Shown here piece after piece: positions 8,757 to 16,913 of a stretch of 64,000 bases of DNA. This DNA comes from Bacteroidota bacterium (GTDB lineage Bacteria; Bacteroidota; Bacteroidia; B-17B0; Aurantibacillaceae), in the NCBI GenBank assembly GCA_025363015.1, contig JANYEQ010000006.1:124001-188000 (forward strand), in the 5' to 3' direction. The first letter of the stretch is position 1; each line of letters begins with the position of its first letter. The notes beneath the pieces are model-generated. The model was not told the DNA's origin. It ran no database searches and saw nothing but the letters and a program-made list of their open reading frames with translations. The position numbers and the translations under genes are program-made.

Positions 8757-9780
8757 AATAAAATTTGCCGTTATAGGGCAAGGACATATAGGTAAACGCC
8801 ATGCCGAAATGGTACGCAGAAATCCCAATTGTGAGTTAATTGCGGTATGCGATGCTCAACCAATAGAAAGTTTAGGTTTAGAAAACTTACAAGAAAAATT
8901 TTATCATTCAATGGATGAATTATTGGCTAATCATAAAGATATTGCTGTAATAAACGTATGTACGCCCAATGGTTTACATGCCGAGCACGCTTTAAAAGCT
9001 TTAGAAAATAATATACATGTGGTAGTTGAAAAGCCAATGGCTTTAAGCAAAGCCAATTGCGAAAAAATAATTTACTCAGCATTATCACATAGTAAAACTG
9101 TTTTTTGTGTGATGCAAAATCGCTACTCGCCACCAAGTGTATGGTTAAAAGAAATTGTAGATAAAAAAATAATTGGCGATGTGTATATGGTGCAATTAAA
9201 TTGTTACTGGAATCGCGATGAGCGTTACTACAAAAAAGGTGGTTGGAAAGGCACACAAACGTTAGATGGCGGCACTTTATTTACGCAATTTAGCCATTGG
9301 ATTGACATTATGTATTGGGTTTTTGGCGATATTACTAACATACAAGCAAAATTTGCCGATTTTAATCATCAAACATCTACCGCCTTTGAAGACAGTGGTT
9401 TTGTGAGTTTTGATTTTGTAAACGGAGGCATGGGTAGTATTAATTACTCAACAGCTGTTTACGATAAAAATTTAGAATCATCGCTTACAATTATTGGCAG
9501 CAAAGGTAGTGTAAAAGTTGGCGGACAATATATGGATCAAATAGATGTGTGTAATATTAAAGATTATACCATGCCTACTTTAGCCGAAACAAATCCAGCC
9601 AATGATTACGGCGCTTACAAGGGTTCTGCAAATAATCATCACAACGTAATTGAAAATGTGGTAGATACCATTACTGGTAAAAATAAAATCACCACCAATG
9701 CCTTAGAGGGTTTAAAAGTTGTAGATATTATTGAACGGATTTATGCACTTAGACCAAAAGAAATATTAAAAAATACTTAA
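8749..9780 (+). CDS. WbpB/WlbA-type UDP-N-acetylglucosaminuronate 3-dehydrogenase (Gfo/Idh/MocA family)
   Basis: A 343-residue NAD-binding oxidoreductase. The Rossmann motif GQGHIGKRHAEM is at residues 10-21, the family motif EKPMAL at about residue 95, and the catalytic histidine region is FTQFSHWIDI near residue 184. Together with the overlapping acetyltransferase it fits oxidation of the C3 hydroxyl of UDP-GlcNAcA before transamination. Gfo/Idh/MocA proteins are diverse, so the substrate rests on neighbours more than on sequence. Confidence 0.82.
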   Translation: MSKIKFAVIGQGHIGKRHAEMVRRNPNCELIAVCDAQPIESLGLENLQEKFYHSMDELLANHKDIAVINVCTPNGLHAEHALKALENNIHVVVEKPMALSKANCEKIIYSALSHSKTVFCVMQNRYSPPSVWLKEIVDKKIIGDVYMVQLNCYWNRDERYYKKGGWKGTQTLDGGTLFTQFSHWIDIMYWVFGDITNIQAKFADFNHQTSTAFEDSGFVSFDFVNGGMGSINYSTAVYDKNLESSLTIIGSKGSVKVGGQYMDQIDVCNIKDYTMPTLAETNPANDYGAYKGSANNHHNVIENVVDTITGKNKITTNALEGLKVVDIIERIYALRPKEILKNT

Positions 9781-10164
9781 ATGAAAAAATTTAGTTTAAT
9801 ATCTGTATTTTTTGTGATTTTTTTTATTACAAATTGCCAAAAGGGAGAAATTCCAAATAATAACGAAAAATATATTGGTACTTGGCGAGATATAAATAAC
9901 ACACGAACAGATACGCGTATTTTAATTATTAACCCAGATGCTAAAGCAGAATTTAGCGAAAATAGCACAAGCGGTATTTCTTATAAAAGTTCGAGTATAA
10001 AAGGGTATATTTATTTTGAAGGCTATGATTTTAGAATTGGCTCAAAACATATAGGTAAAAAATTTAAAGCAAACCAACCTCCTAAAAGAGTTACAATTAC
10101 TATTAACCCTTATAAATATTATTACATAGCTACTTTTAATGGTGTTGGCTACAAAAAAGACTAA
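9781..10164 (+). CDS. Small putative lipoprotein, unknown function
   Basis: A 127-residue protein with a lysine-rich start, hydrophobic helix and the lipobox-like ITNC ending at Cys18, so it is predicted to be lipid-anchored. The mature part is polar and beta-rich (YIGTWRDIN segment after the anchor), resembling small lipocalin-like 'GTW' lipoproteins in general shape only. The ATG follows the oxidoreductase stop directly with no gap, and the dehydrogenase gene is 45 bases downstream, so it sits inside a sugar-nucleotide operon although nothing suggests a catalytic role. No family was recognised. Confidence 0.75.
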   Translation: MKKFSLISVFFVIFFITNCQKGEIPNNNEKYIGTWRDINNTRTDTRILIINPDAKAEFSENSTSGISYKSSSIKGYIYFEGYDFRIGSKHIGKKFKANQPPKRVTITINPYKYYYIATFNGVGYKKD

Positions 10165-10209
10165 CTAAACAACTATCATTCATAAATTATAAAATAGTAA
10201 ATAAAAAAT

Positions 10210-11502
10210 ATGGGAATTCATAAAGATATTATCGACAAAAAAGCTTCAATAGCCGTTATTGGCTTAGGTTACGTAGGCTTACCAATTGCATTAGCCTTTG
10301 CAAAAAAAGTAAAAGTTATTGGTTTTGATATTAACGAAAAACGCGTGGGAATGATGCAAAAAGGCATTGACCCTAGTAACGAACTTACTAAAAAAGATTT
10401 TGAAAAAAGCGATATTACTTTTACTCATAAACTAGAAGATTTAAAAAAAGCTAAATTTTTTATCATTGCTGTTCCTACTCCAATTGACGAGCATAACCTT
10501 CCCGATTTAAAACCATTAATTGGCTCAAGTACCAGTGTTGGTAAGGTTTTAAAAAAAGGCGATTATGTTGTTTACGAATCTACCGTTTATCCGGGTTGTA
10601 CCGAAGACGATTGTATTCCAATTTTAGAACAACATAGTAAACTTAAATTTATAAAAGATTTTAAAGTTGGTTATTCGCCCGAGCGCATAAATCCAGGTGA
10701 TAAAGAACATACAATTACAAAAATTTTAAAAATTGTAAGCGGTTGCGATAAAGAAAGCTTAGAAGAAATTAGCAAAGTGTACGAAATTATTGTGGAGCCA
10801 GGTACTCACAAAGCCTCATCAATAAAGGTAGCCGAAGCTGCTAAAATTATCGAAAATACACAACGCGATGTGAACATTGCTTTGATGAACGAATTATCTA
10901 TCATCTTTAATAAAATGAATATTAATACCTACGATGTGTTGGAAGCCGCAGGTACAAAATGGAATTTTTTAAAGTTTTCGCCAGGATTAGTTGGGGGACA
11001 TTGTATTGGTGTCGATCCTTATTACCTGACTTATAAAGCCGAAAGTTTAGGCTACCATGCAAAAGTAATAAACAGCGGACGATATGTAAATGATAGTATG
11101 GGGTTTTATGTAGCAAAAACAACTGTTAAAAAAATTATTGCTGCCGGAAAAAACATTTCAAAATCAAAAGTATTAGTAATGGGTGCTACGTTTAAAGAAG
11201 ATGTTAGTGACATTAGAAACAGTAAAGTAGCCGATATAGTAAAAGAATTAAAAAGTTTTGGCGTAAAGGTTGAGATTATTGATCCACATGCTGATAGCGA
11301 AGAACTGAAGCATGAATATGGCTTTGGCTTAAACAAATTAGCTAAGGGTTACGATGGTGTAATTGTTGCTGTAAACCATAAAGAATATAAAACATTAGAT
11401 GAAAAGTTTTTTAAATCTATCCTATCAACTAAAGGTGTATTGGTAGATATTAAAGGAATGTATAAAAATTCCTTTAAAAGCTTTACCTATTGGAGTTTAT
11501 AA
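10210..11502 (+). CDS. UDP-N-acetylhexosamine 6-dehydrogenase (TviB/WbpO/WbpA-like)
   Basis: A 430-residue UDP-sugar dehydrogenase oxidising C6 of a UDP-HexNAc to the uronic acid with two NAD. N-terminal Rossmann motif VIGLGYVGLPIA (residues 17-28), the VPTPIDEHNLPDL loop, YESTVYPG, the SPERINPGDKEH segment, and the catalytic cysteine in GLVGGHCIGVDPYY near residue 263. The C-terminal NAD/UDP domain starts around residue 315 (GATFKEDVSDIRN). The ERINPGDKEH form favours HexNAc dehydrogenases over UDP-glucose dehydrogenase. It would supply the substrate for the two enzymes upstream. Gluco or galacto specificity cannot be decided by eye. Confidence 0.88.
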   Translation: MGIHKDIIDKKASIAVIGLGYVGLPIALAFAKKVKVIGFDINEKRVGMMQKGIDPSNELTKKDFEKSDITFTHKLEDLKKAKFFIIAVPTPIDEHNLPDLKPLIGSSTSVGKVLKKGDYVVYESTVYPGCTEDDCIPILEQHSKLKFIKDFKVGYSPERINPGDKEHTITKILKIVSGCDKESLEEISKVYEIIVEPGTHKASSIKVAEAAKIIENTQRDVNIALMNELSIIFNKMNINTYDVLEAAGTKWNFLKFSPGLVGGHCIGVDPYYLTYKAESLGYHAKVINSGRYVNDSMGFYVAKTTVKKIIAAGKNISKSKVLVMGATFKEDVSDIRNSKVADIVKELKSFGVKVEIIDPHADSEELKHEYGFGLNKLAKGYDGVIVAVNHKEYKTLDEKFFKSILSTKGVLVDIKGMYKNSFKSFTYWSL

Positions 11503-11523
11503 AAACTATTTTTACTAAAAATC

Positions 11524-11895
11524 TTACTCGCTAAAACTATCTATATCGCGCCTATCTTTTTTAGTTGGGCGCCCCGTACCTTTATCTCGCATTATATTTG
11601 TTTCAAAAAATAAGGATTGTAGTTTTGTGTTTTTATCCACTACCGGACTAAAATCAATGTAATAGTTTTTAGCAATTTCAAAACTGCCACGCTTATCAAT
11701 TAAATCTTTTACTTCAATAATTTTTTTTATTGTTCCAATAGTAAGCGTATAACGTTCTGCTATTTTTACTTCGTGCGATGGTTTAAAGTTACTACCTTCT
11801 AATTTTACTTTTCCGCCTTTAATAGCATCGCTCGCTAAAGTGCGCGATTTATACATGCGTATGGCCCACAAATAAGTATCGGCTCGCACTAACAT
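11524..11895 (-). CDS. hslR: S4-domain RNA-binding protein, Hsp15 (HslR) type
   Basis: A 123-residue protein whose first 60 residues form an S4 RNA-binding fold (RADTYLWAIRMYKSRTLA, then GGKVKLEG), followed by a basic tail ending in RPTKKDRRDID. Hsp15 rescues stalled 50S subunits carrying peptidyl-tRNA after heat stress. Length and the basic C-terminus agree. Its ATG overlaps the stop of the upstream gene as TAATG, so the two are translationally coupled. Confidence 0.85.
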   Translation of the reverse strand: MLVRADTYLWAIRMYKSRTLASDAIKGGKVKLEGSNFKPSHEVKIAERYTLTIGTIKKIIEVKDLIDKRGSFEIAKNYYIDFSPVVDKNTKLQSLFFETNIMRDKGTGRPTKKDRRDIDSFSE

Positions 11896-12509
11896 TATCT
11901 AACAATAATAAATTTTGAAGAATAGGCTTTTATCCCATCGGTTAGCCAAATAACAAACAGGCCATTTGTTAAATCATACACGTTAATTGAAGCTAAATCG
12001 CCTTGTGTGGTTATATCTATTTGTTTAAGCGGATTGCCAAATTGGCTAGAAATAAACCCCACCAAGCGTGTTGAACCAATATTTGGTATTTTTAAATTTA
12101 GTAAGTCGTAAATTTGCACAATGGGATTTGGGTACACTATTAACTTTGCATTAACAACATTGGGTACAAAAACGCGTTTAATTAACGATGTTTCAACAGG
12201 TACTAACTCTACTTTATAATAATTAGTTTGATTGATGGCTGGATTTGTATGTGTGTACGAAACATCTTCGGGCATAGATGAGTTACCACACGTGCCAGGG
12301 TAATCATAAATTTGATTGAAAATGCTAGAGTCTAAACTATGATAAATTTTATAACCACCACATTGTGCGCCCGTGCCTATTGTAAATTTTATTCCTACGC
12401 TTGTTCCCGCAACAAATACATTAAGATTTTGGATACGTTGCGCAAATGAAAATGCTGTTAAACACAATAATAAATAACAATTAAAAAAATATTTTTTAGT
12501 AAACGCCAT
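11895..12509 (-). CDS. Secreted protein with a T9SS type A sorting domain
   Basis: A 204-residue protein with a signal peptide ending near residue 24 (AFSFAQ), a beta-rich fibronectin-III-like region (residues 25-115, including a GGYKIYHSLDSS strand pair), and a C-terminal domain starting VYPNPI near residue 127 and ending SSKFIIVR, the pattern recognised by T9SS for export across the outer membrane. No enzymatic domain is seen. It is coupled to hslR through a TAATG junction, an unexpected partner. Confidence 0.75.
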   Translation of the reverse strand: MAFTKKYFFNCYLLLCLTAFSFAQRIQNLNVFVAGTSVGIKFTIGTGAQCGGYKIYHSLDSSIFNQIYDYPGTCGNSSMPEDVSYTHTNPAINQTNYYKVELVPVETSLIKRVFVPNVVNAKLIVYPNPIVQIYDLLNLKIPNIGSTRLVGFISSQFGNPLKQIDITTQGDLASINVYDLTNGLFVIWLTDGIKAYSSKFIIVR

Positions 12510-12559
12510 TTTTAGTTTATTAAAAATACAAAATAAAAGTTAGAGACAAATCACAATTT

Positions 12560-13201
12560 TTATTTTACTTCAACAACAGGTACCATAATTCGGGTAAGCC
12601 ATTTTAAAGGATCTTTTTCTAACGTAGGATCAGTAATATAAAACTCCCGCATGGGGCCACATTGTTGTAATTTATTTTTAACAATATATCTTCGAATTAA
12701 ATCGTACGACGAAAATAAATTTTGATAGGGGCCATAAAAATTATAAATAAGCATTTTACAAGATTCTAGAGCAACAATTTTACACTGTTTTGGTTGCTTT
12801 TTTGGCAACTTATTTATTGGCACAATGCATTCAAACACAAAATTATTTGCATCGTTATTATAGTAAATACAACCGTAAGCTCCATCAACTGTCGCATTAA
12901 TAGCGGCTACCTGTTCTTGTAAAACCGAATAATTTTTGGCCATTTTAAACGAAATGTTTTTCATGGGTGCCGAATCTATTTTTGCAATGGTAAGCATTTC
13001 TGGCACATCAAATACGCCTACAACACCCTGCCTATCGCTAAACTGAGCGGCACTTTTAACAGTGTTTTTTACAGAATCTTTTTTTAATTCTAATAATGCT
13101 TTCTTTTCTTTTTCTTTAAAAGCAACATCATCGGGATTACTACACGATAATAAACCGTAAAAAAATATAGGAGTTAAAAAATAAAAAAATAGTTTAGGCA
13201 T
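12560..13201 (-). CDS. Putative lipoprotein with a GyrI-like effector-binding domain
   Basis: A 213-residue protein. The N-terminus has a hydrophobic segment ending in the lipobox GLLSC (Cys20). A short lysine/glutamate-rich linker follows, then from about residue 65 a domain with the layout of GyrI/AraC effector-binding proteins (two copies of a strand-helix-strand unit; YNFYGPYQNLFSSYDLIRRY and DPTLEKDPLKWLTRIMVPV are the typical second half). Such domains bind small hydrophobic cations or are SOUL-like haem binders. A lipid-anchored version is plausible in Bacteroidota. It lies between an aminotransferase and a secreted protein on the same strand. Confidence 0.65.
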   Translation of the reverse strand: MPKLFFYFLTPIFFYGLLSCSNPDDVAFKEKEKKALLELKKDSVKNTVKSAAQFSDRQGVVGVFDVPEMLTIAKIDSAPMKNISFKMAKNYSVLQEQVAAINATVDGAYGCIYYNNDANNFVFECIVPINKLPKKQPKQCKIVALESCKMLIYNFYGPYQNLFSSYDLIRRYIVKNKLQQCGPMREFYITDPTLEKDPLKWLTRIMVPVVEVK

Positions 13202-13205
13202 AAAG

Positions 13206-14405
13206 TTAGTTTGTTTTTCCTGGGTATATATTTAAAGCTTGTTGCAAGCACTCCATAGCGTTTTTTAAATCGTTTAAATTTAAAACGTAGGCAATACGCA
13301 CCTCGTTTGTACCTGCATTAGGGGTTGAGTAAAAACCTGTTGCAGGAGCTAACATAACGGTTTGATGATTGTAATTAAATTCTTCTAACAGCCATTGACA
13401 AAATTTATCGGCATTATCAATGGGTAGTTTAGCAATACAGTAAAATGCGCCACTTGGCTTTGGGCAAAAAACACCTTCCATTTTATTTAAGGCTTCAACT
13501 ACAAAATTACGACGAGCGATATACTCTGTTTTTACATCTTCAAAATAGCTTTTAGGAGTGTCTAAAGCCGCCTCTGCGCCTATTTGCCCATAACTTGGCG
13601 GACTTAAACGCGCTTGTGCAAACTTTAATGCCGCACTCATTACTGTTTTATTTTTACTAATTAGTGCGCCAATTCTTGCTCCGCAAGCACTGTAACGTTT
13701 ACTTATTGAATCTAATAAAACAACATTTTCTTCAATACCATCAAGGTGCATTACGCTTATATATTCTTTTCCGTCGTAGCAAAATTCACGATACACCTCA
13801 TCGCTTAATAAAAATAAGTCGTACTTTTTTACTAAGTCGCGCAATGCTAATAATTCTTCTTTAGTATATAAATAACCTGTTGGGTTGCCCGGATTGCAAA
13901 TTATTATACCTTTTGTTTTAGGTGTAATTACCTTTTCAAAATCGGCAATGGGCGGTAAGGCAAACCCTGTTTCAATTGAACTGCGAATTGGTTTTACAAT
14001 CACATCGGCAGCTTTACTAAAGCCATTATAGTTTGCATAAAACGGTTCGGGTATAATAATTTCATCACCTGCATTAAAGCAAGTCATTAAAGCAATTTCA
14101 ATGGCTTCGCTTCCGCCACAGGTAATAATAATATCGTTTGGATTAATATTAATAGTATATTCTTTATAATAATTACAAAGTTTTGTACGATAACTTTCGT
14201 TACCAGCACTATGGCTATATTCTAACACTTTAATATCAGCCGTTTTTACCGCATTTAAAAAGCTTTGTGGTGTTTCAATATCGGGCTGACCAATATTTAA
14301 ATGATAAATTTTAGTTCCTCGTTTTTTAGCAGCTTCGGCAAAAGGCACTAATTTGCGAATGGGTGAAGCCGGCATAGAATCGGCTTTGTTAGAGATAGTT
14401 GGCAT
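13206..14405 (-). CDS. Class I/II pyridoxal-phosphate aminotransferase
   Basis: A 399-residue aminotransferase with the LNIGQPDIETP loop near residue 37, the CNPGNPTGYLY cofactor segment, the LLSDEVYREF aspartate, and the Schiff-base lysine in SISKRYSACGARIG. The SKRYSACGAR variant places it with the Bacteroidota aspartate/aromatic aminotransferase group rather than with classical AspC; the amino donor is not certain. It is the first gene of a minus-strand run (to 11524) and starts 4 bases before the lipoprotein gene. Confidence 0.88.
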   Translation of the reverse strand: MPTISNKADSMPASPIRKLVPFAEAAKKRGTKIYHLNIGQPDIETPQSFLNAVKTADIKVLEYSHSAGNESYRTKLCNYYKEYTININPNDIIITCGGSEAIEIALMTCFNAGDEIIIPEPFYANYNGFSKAADVIVKPIRSSIETGFALPPIADFEKVITPKTKGIIICNPGNPTGYLYTKEELLALRDLVKKYDLFLLSDEVYREFCYDGKEYISVMHLDGIEENVVLLDSISKRYSACGARIGALISKNKTVMSAALKFAQARLSPPSYGQIGAEAALDTPKSYFEDVKTEYIARRNFVVEALNKMEGVFCPKPSGAFYCIAKLPIDNADKFCQWLLEEFNYNHQTVMLAPATGFYSTPNAGTNEVRIAYVLNLNDLKNAMECLQQALNIYPGKTN

Positions 14406-14475
14406 AGTATAATTTAAAATGCTAAAGATAATAAATTTACTTTGTAACTAATGTGGATTTGTACGTTATTTGTAT

Positions 14476-15675
14476 ATGCGTTTATTACTACTATTTTGCT
14501 TTTTAAATTACTTTAGTAGGGCACAAACTAAGTACACGGATACTAGCAATGCTATATGTAATTGCAATACAGCAAAAACGTTAATTATAAACAACACCAA
14601 GCTTGTAAAACATATAAAAGCGCCTAATTGTGGGGGAGATAATGGCATAAAAGCTTCGCAAAAAAACAAGTTCTTTGCTTTTGAAAAAGAACATAATACA
14701 AACTGGTATAAATTAATTTTTAAAGTGGGGGGCAATTTATGTTTTACTATTAAACCTTTTAAAAAAGATGACGATTATGATTTTATGTTGTTTAAAGAAA
14801 CACCCAATTTTTGTGATAGCTTAAAAGCAACCAAAGCAAAGCCGGTACGAGTAAATATTTCGCGAGATAAAGAAGATATAAATGGTTATACGGGTTTAAA
14901 CAGTGCCTCAACTAAAGAATTTGTAAAACAAGGTGTGGGCGATGCTTATTGCAAATCGGTGCCAGTAAAAAATAACGACGTGTATTATTTGGTATTAGAT
15001 AATGTATATACCAAAGGAGAGGGTTTTGATTTAGAGTTGTTTTTTGAAACCCAAGTAAATATTACGGGACAGGTTTTAGATGAGGATAATAATCCAATAA
15101 AAGCTGAAGTAAGTCTTAATAATAGTGCTGGAGCCCAAATTGCTAAAGTTTTTTCAGATTCGATAACGGGTAAATACCAATTTAATTTAGCGCTAAAAGA
15201 TAACCAACCGTTTACTTTAAACTATTTTAAAGACAATAGTTTTTTTTATACCCGTTCGTTTAAGAGTAATGACAGTACTTTACTAAAACCACTCAATCAA
15301 ATTTTGCCTAAACTTAAAAAGGGAGCAAAATATAGCGTTGGCACAATAAATTTTGACCCCGACAATGATACATATGTAATGGTTTCGTTACCAGCAATAA
15401 AAAATTTACTAAAGTTAATGCAAAAAAACATCGCCCTGAATATTACAATTATTGGGCATACCAATGGTTGTGGGCAAAGTGGTTACAAAGGTGGGGTTAA
15501 AGCCTTGTCTTTAAGTAGAGCAAATAAAATTAAAAATTATTTGATTGAAAATAAAATAGATGCAAAGCGCCTTAGTACTTTAGGTAAAGATTGTCAGGAA
15601 ATGATTTACCCCGATACAGGTATTTTTTGGCAACAAGAGGCAAACAGGCGAGTAGAAATAATGGTAAAAGAATAA
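14476..15675 (+). CDS. OmpA-family outer-membrane protein
   Basis: A 399-residue protein with a signal peptide (cleavage after FSRAQ). Residues 25-190 form a beta-rich domain with SRDKEDINGYTGLN, residues about 195-270 a carboxypeptidase-regulatory-like beta-sandwich (ITGQVLDEDNNPIKAEV), and the last 115 residues an OmpA peptidoglycan-binding domain (INFDPDNDT, IIGHTNGCG, SLSRANKIKNYLI, EANRRVEI). It probably links the outer membrane to peptidoglycan. The start was taken as the ATG at 14476; a TTG two codons upstream is possible but less likely. The same architecture, enlarged, is seen at 56387. Confidence 0.85.
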   Translation: MRLLLLFCFLNYFSRAQTKYTDTSNAICNCNTAKTLIINNTKLVKHIKAPNCGGDNGIKASQKNKFFAFEKEHNTNWYKLIFKVGGNLCFTIKPFKKDDDYDFMLFKETPNFCDSLKATKAKPVRVNISRDKEDINGYTGLNSASTKEFVKQGVGDAYCKSVPVKNNDVYYLVLDNVYTKGEGFDLELFFETQVNITGQVLDEDNNPIKAEVSLNNSAGAQIAKVFSDSITGKYQFNLALKDNQPFTLNYFKDNSFFYTRSFKSNDSTLLKPLNQILPKLKKGAKYSVGTINFDPDNDTYVMVSLPAIKNLLKLMQKNIALNITIIGHTNGCGQSGYKGGVKALSLSRANKIKNYLIENKIDAKRLSTLGKDCQEMIYPDTGIFWQQEANRRVEIMVKE

Positions 15676-15681
15676 AAAATT

Positions 15682-15849
15682 ATGAAAAATAAATGGATAG
15701 GCTATGTATCGCCAGTATTATTAGTAATAGCAGGCGTTTTACAATTTATAGGGAACAATATTTTATTAGGTTGTTTATTTTTTGTTTGTGCCATTGCCAG
15801 TGTGGTAATTAAAGTTATTATTGCGAATAAAACTAAAGAGGGCGAATAA
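15682..15849 (+). CDS. Small two-helix membrane protein, 55 residues
   Basis: An open frame of 55 codons begins with ATG 6 bases after the OmpA stop, preceded by an A-rich leader. The product starts MKNKWIGYVSPVL, has two hydrophobic segments (about residues 8-24 and 28-47) separated by a short GNN turn, and ends in a charged KTKEGE tail. Two clean membrane segments with flanking charges and tight coupling to the upstream gene argue that it is real. No family was recognised; a role with the OmpA protein is only suggested by position. Confidence 0.6.
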   Translation: MKNKWIGYVSPVLLVIAGVLQFIGNNILLGCLFFVCAIASVVIKVIIANKTKEGE

Positions 15850-15856
15850 GATTTTT

Positions 15857-16879
15857 TTACTCTTTTTCTAAATATTGTTGCCATTTCCAGGCACTTAGCA
15901 TCATATCATCAATAGTGTATTTTGGGTTCCAATTTAATTCTGTTTTTGCTAAAGTATTATTTGCATAAATAGCAATAACATCGCCACTTCTTCGCTCACC
16001 AACTTTATAATTTAGTGATATATTACTTGCTTTTTCAAACGACTTTATTGCCTCTAATACGCTAATACCTGTGCCTGTACCTAAATTAAATAGTGAGCAA
16101 GCTGTTTTGTTTTTTTGCTCGAGTAAGTAACTTAATGCTTTTAAATGGGCATTAGCAATATCGGTTACATGAATAAAATCACGAATACATGAGCCGTCAG
16201 GGGTATCGTAATCGTTTCCAAAAACAGTTAGGGTGTTTTTACCCACCGCTGTTTGTGTAATAATAGGCACTAAATTATTTGGCGGATTAATTGGAAACTC
16301 ACCCATAGTACCCGACATGTGTGCCCCCACTGGGTTAAAGTAACGCAACAATACGGTTTTAAAAGTTGGATTTGATTTGCAAAAAAAGTTAATTAATTCT
16401 TCGCCTACTTGTTTTGTATGTCCATAGGCACTTTCGGCTTTTGCTAAAGGTGTTTGCTCGGTTACAGGAAGTGCAGTAGCATTACCGTATACCGAACACG
16501 AAGAAGAGAAAATAAAATTATTAATTTGATTTTCTTTACACAATTGCAATAAATTGGTAAGTGATAAAATATTGTTATTATAATAAAGCAATGGGTTTGA
16601 CATGCTTTCGGGTACCGATTTAAAAGCTGCAAAATGTATAACTCCCACTATATTATTATATAATGAAAGTTGCGATTTTAAAGTTTGATAATCGCATAAA
16701 TTTATGTTTAATGTAGTAAAGTTTTTATTAGTAATTTCTTTAATTCTATCATATGATTTTGCATTTGAGTTAGAAAAATTATCAATAGAAACAACGTTAT
16801 AGTTTGTGTTTTGTAAAAGCTCTATAATGGTATGAGAGCCTATATATCCTGCGCCGCCTGTTACAATAATTGTTTGCAT
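15857..16879 (-). CDS. galE: UDP-glucose 4-epimerase
   Basis: A 340-residue short-chain epimerase that interconverts UDP-glucose and UDP-galactose, possibly also the HexNAc forms. The N-terminal NAD motif GGAGYIGSH is at residues 7-15, the catalytic Ser-Tyr-Lys are in FSSSCSVYG and AYGHTK, and the GalE-type LRYFNPVGAH segment follows. Length and motifs are canonical. It lies at the downstream end of the polysaccharide locus, 34 bases after a glycosyltransferase gene. Confidence 0.93.
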   Translation of the reverse strand: MQTIIVTGGAGYIGSHTIIELLQNTNYNVVSIDNFSNSNAKSYDRIKEITNKNFTTLNINLCDYQTLKSQLSLYNNIVGVIHFAAFKSVPESMSNPLLYYNNNILSLTNLLQLCKENQINNFIFSSSCSVYGNATALPVTEQTPLAKAESAYGHTKQVGEELINFFCKSNPTFKTVLLRYFNPVGAHMSGTMGEFPINPPNNLVPIITQTAVGKNTLTVFGNDYDTPDGSCIRDFIHVTDIANAHLKALSYLLEQKNKTACSLFNLGTGTGISVLEAIKSFEKASNISLNYKVGERRSGDVIAIYANNTLAKTELNWNPKYTIDDMMLSAWKWQQYLEKE

Positions 16880-16913
16880 AATTTTTATTAAAGTTATTGT
16901 TTTTATTTAATTG

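Noticed and set aside
14470-14475. TTG two codons upstream as the start of the OmpA protein
   Set aside because: The ATG at 14476 gives a normal signal peptide and is the more likely start.
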